64,000 nucleotides of DNA from Sphingomonas ginkgonis (GTDB taxonomy: Bacteria > Pseudomonadota > Alphaproteobacteria > Sphingomonadales > Sphingomonadaceae). How positions within the stretch are numbered: the stretch's first letter is position 1; the number at the start of each line of letters is the position of its first letter. The stretch spans positions 1,916,501 through 1,980,500 of the forward strand of contig NZ_RWJF01000001.1 in assembly GCF_003970925.1 (NCBI RefSeq), read 5' to 3'. The translations under genes were made by a program, and so were the position numbers. Positions 63,685 through 64,000 of this stretch are shown here, piece by piece. The notes beneath the pieces were generated by a model. It had not been told where the DNA came from. It made no database searches and worked only from the letters and a program-made list of their open reading frames with translations.

Positions 63685-64000
63685 TGCTTCCGCAGCCGCC
63701 GGTCTGGTTCATCGCAATCGCCTTCATCGCGGCGCTCGGCCCGTTGGTCTTCTTCCACGAGCTCGGCCATTACCTCGTCGCGCGCTGGTTCGGAATCGGG
63801 GCCGAGACCTTCTCGATAGGGTTCGGGCGCGAGATCGCCGGCTGGAGCGACCGCCGCGGCACCCGCTGGCAGATCGGCTGGCTGCCGTTCGGCGGTTACG
63901 TGAAATTCACCGGCGACATGGATCCGGCCAGCCAGGGTGCGCGTAAGGACCTTCCCCCGGAGGTCGCCGTGCGGAGCTTCCACACCAAGCCTTGGTGGCA
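63684..64000 (+). CDS. rseP: RIP metalloprotease RseP, 3' end outside the window
   Basis: The first 105 codons of a site-2 protease. An N-terminal membrane helix carries the zinc motif FFHELGHYLVARWFG, followed by the family block GIGAETFSIGFGREIAGWSDRRGTRW and LPFGGYVKFTGDMDPAS. RseP cleaves anti-sigma factors or remnant signal peptides in the membrane. The ATG at 63684 overlaps the dxr stop. bamA is expected next in this conserved cluster but lies beyond the window. Confidence 0.93.
   Translation, partial: MLPQPPVWFIAIAFIAALGPLVFFHELGHYLVARWFGIGAETFSIGFGREIAGWSDRRGTRWQIGWLPFGGYVKFTGDMDPASQGARKDLPPEVAVRSFHTKPWW

Overview
The window is a dense, GC-rich alphaproteobacterial chromosome segment. 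Gene order and protein style point to Sphingomonadaceae (Sphingomonas or a close relative): ffs-dnaX-ebfC, rpsB-tsf-pyrH-frr-uppS-cdsA-dxr-rseP, a deoxyhypusine-synthase-like/ornithine decarboxylase pair, a GH18-NodB-GT2 trimodular protein, and a GTTC-N7-GTTC LexA-type operator. It is core genome: no prophage, insertion sequence, integrase, CRISPR array or rRNA was seen. Intergenic gaps are short, many neighbours overlap by 1-4 bases, and GTG or TTG starts are frequent. The organism assignment is inferred from the sequence alone.

Layout. 1-7.1 kb: partial DUF488 gene, host-attachment family gene, gyrA, an exported TPR protein with a clear terminator, and an orphan histidine-kinase-like protein. 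7.0-7.3 kb: two minus-strand tRNA genes (CAU anticodon, and Pro-UGG). 7.35-12.9 kb (minus): lipoprotein, M28 peptidase, PA0069-type radical SAM protein, lytic transglycosylase, uracil-DNA-glycosylase-like protein. 13-23 kb (plus): ETF-ubiquinone oxidoreductase, TPR lipoprotein-like protein, ispE, nnr, a RumA-type methyltransferase and the trimodular polysaccharide protein, then MAPEG and SDR genes. 24.5-27 kb (minus): polyamine module (DHS-like enzyme plus ornithine decarboxylase), bracketed by palindromic repeats. 27-32.4 kb: threonine dehydratase-like gene, two small orphan genes, alpha/beta hydrolase, two cysteine desulfurases with a ferredoxin, and a Met/His-rich exported protein. 32.4-36.3 kb: SRP RNA, dnaX, ebfC, acyl-CoA synthetase. 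36.4-46.1 kb: ettA, two DoxX genes around an EamA transporter, DUF899, dnaE, hemerythrin, mtgA. 46.2-55.9 kb: alaS, exported protein, CPA2 antiporter, small TUDOR-like protein, tandem FAD monooxygenases, zincin-like protein, icd. 56-64 kb: psd-pssA, a small membrane protein, then rpsB-tsf and pyrH-frr-uppS-cdsA-dxr-rseP (truncated by the window end).

How the genes work together. The final block couples translation (S2, EF-Ts, RRF), UMP kinase, isoprenoid and undecaprenyl synthesis (dxr, uppS, with ispE elsewhere), phospholipid synthesis (cdsA feeding pssA and psd) and envelope stress proteolysis (rseP). MtgA, the lytic transglycosylase and the NodB/GT2 protein also belong to the envelope. The most interesting unexplained element is the 77-residue single-span membrane protein at 57433-57666. 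Its promoter (TTGACA, 17-base spacer) has a perfect GTTC-N7-GTTC sequence lying in the spacer and -10 element, which suggests an SOS-induced small membrane protein of unknown function.
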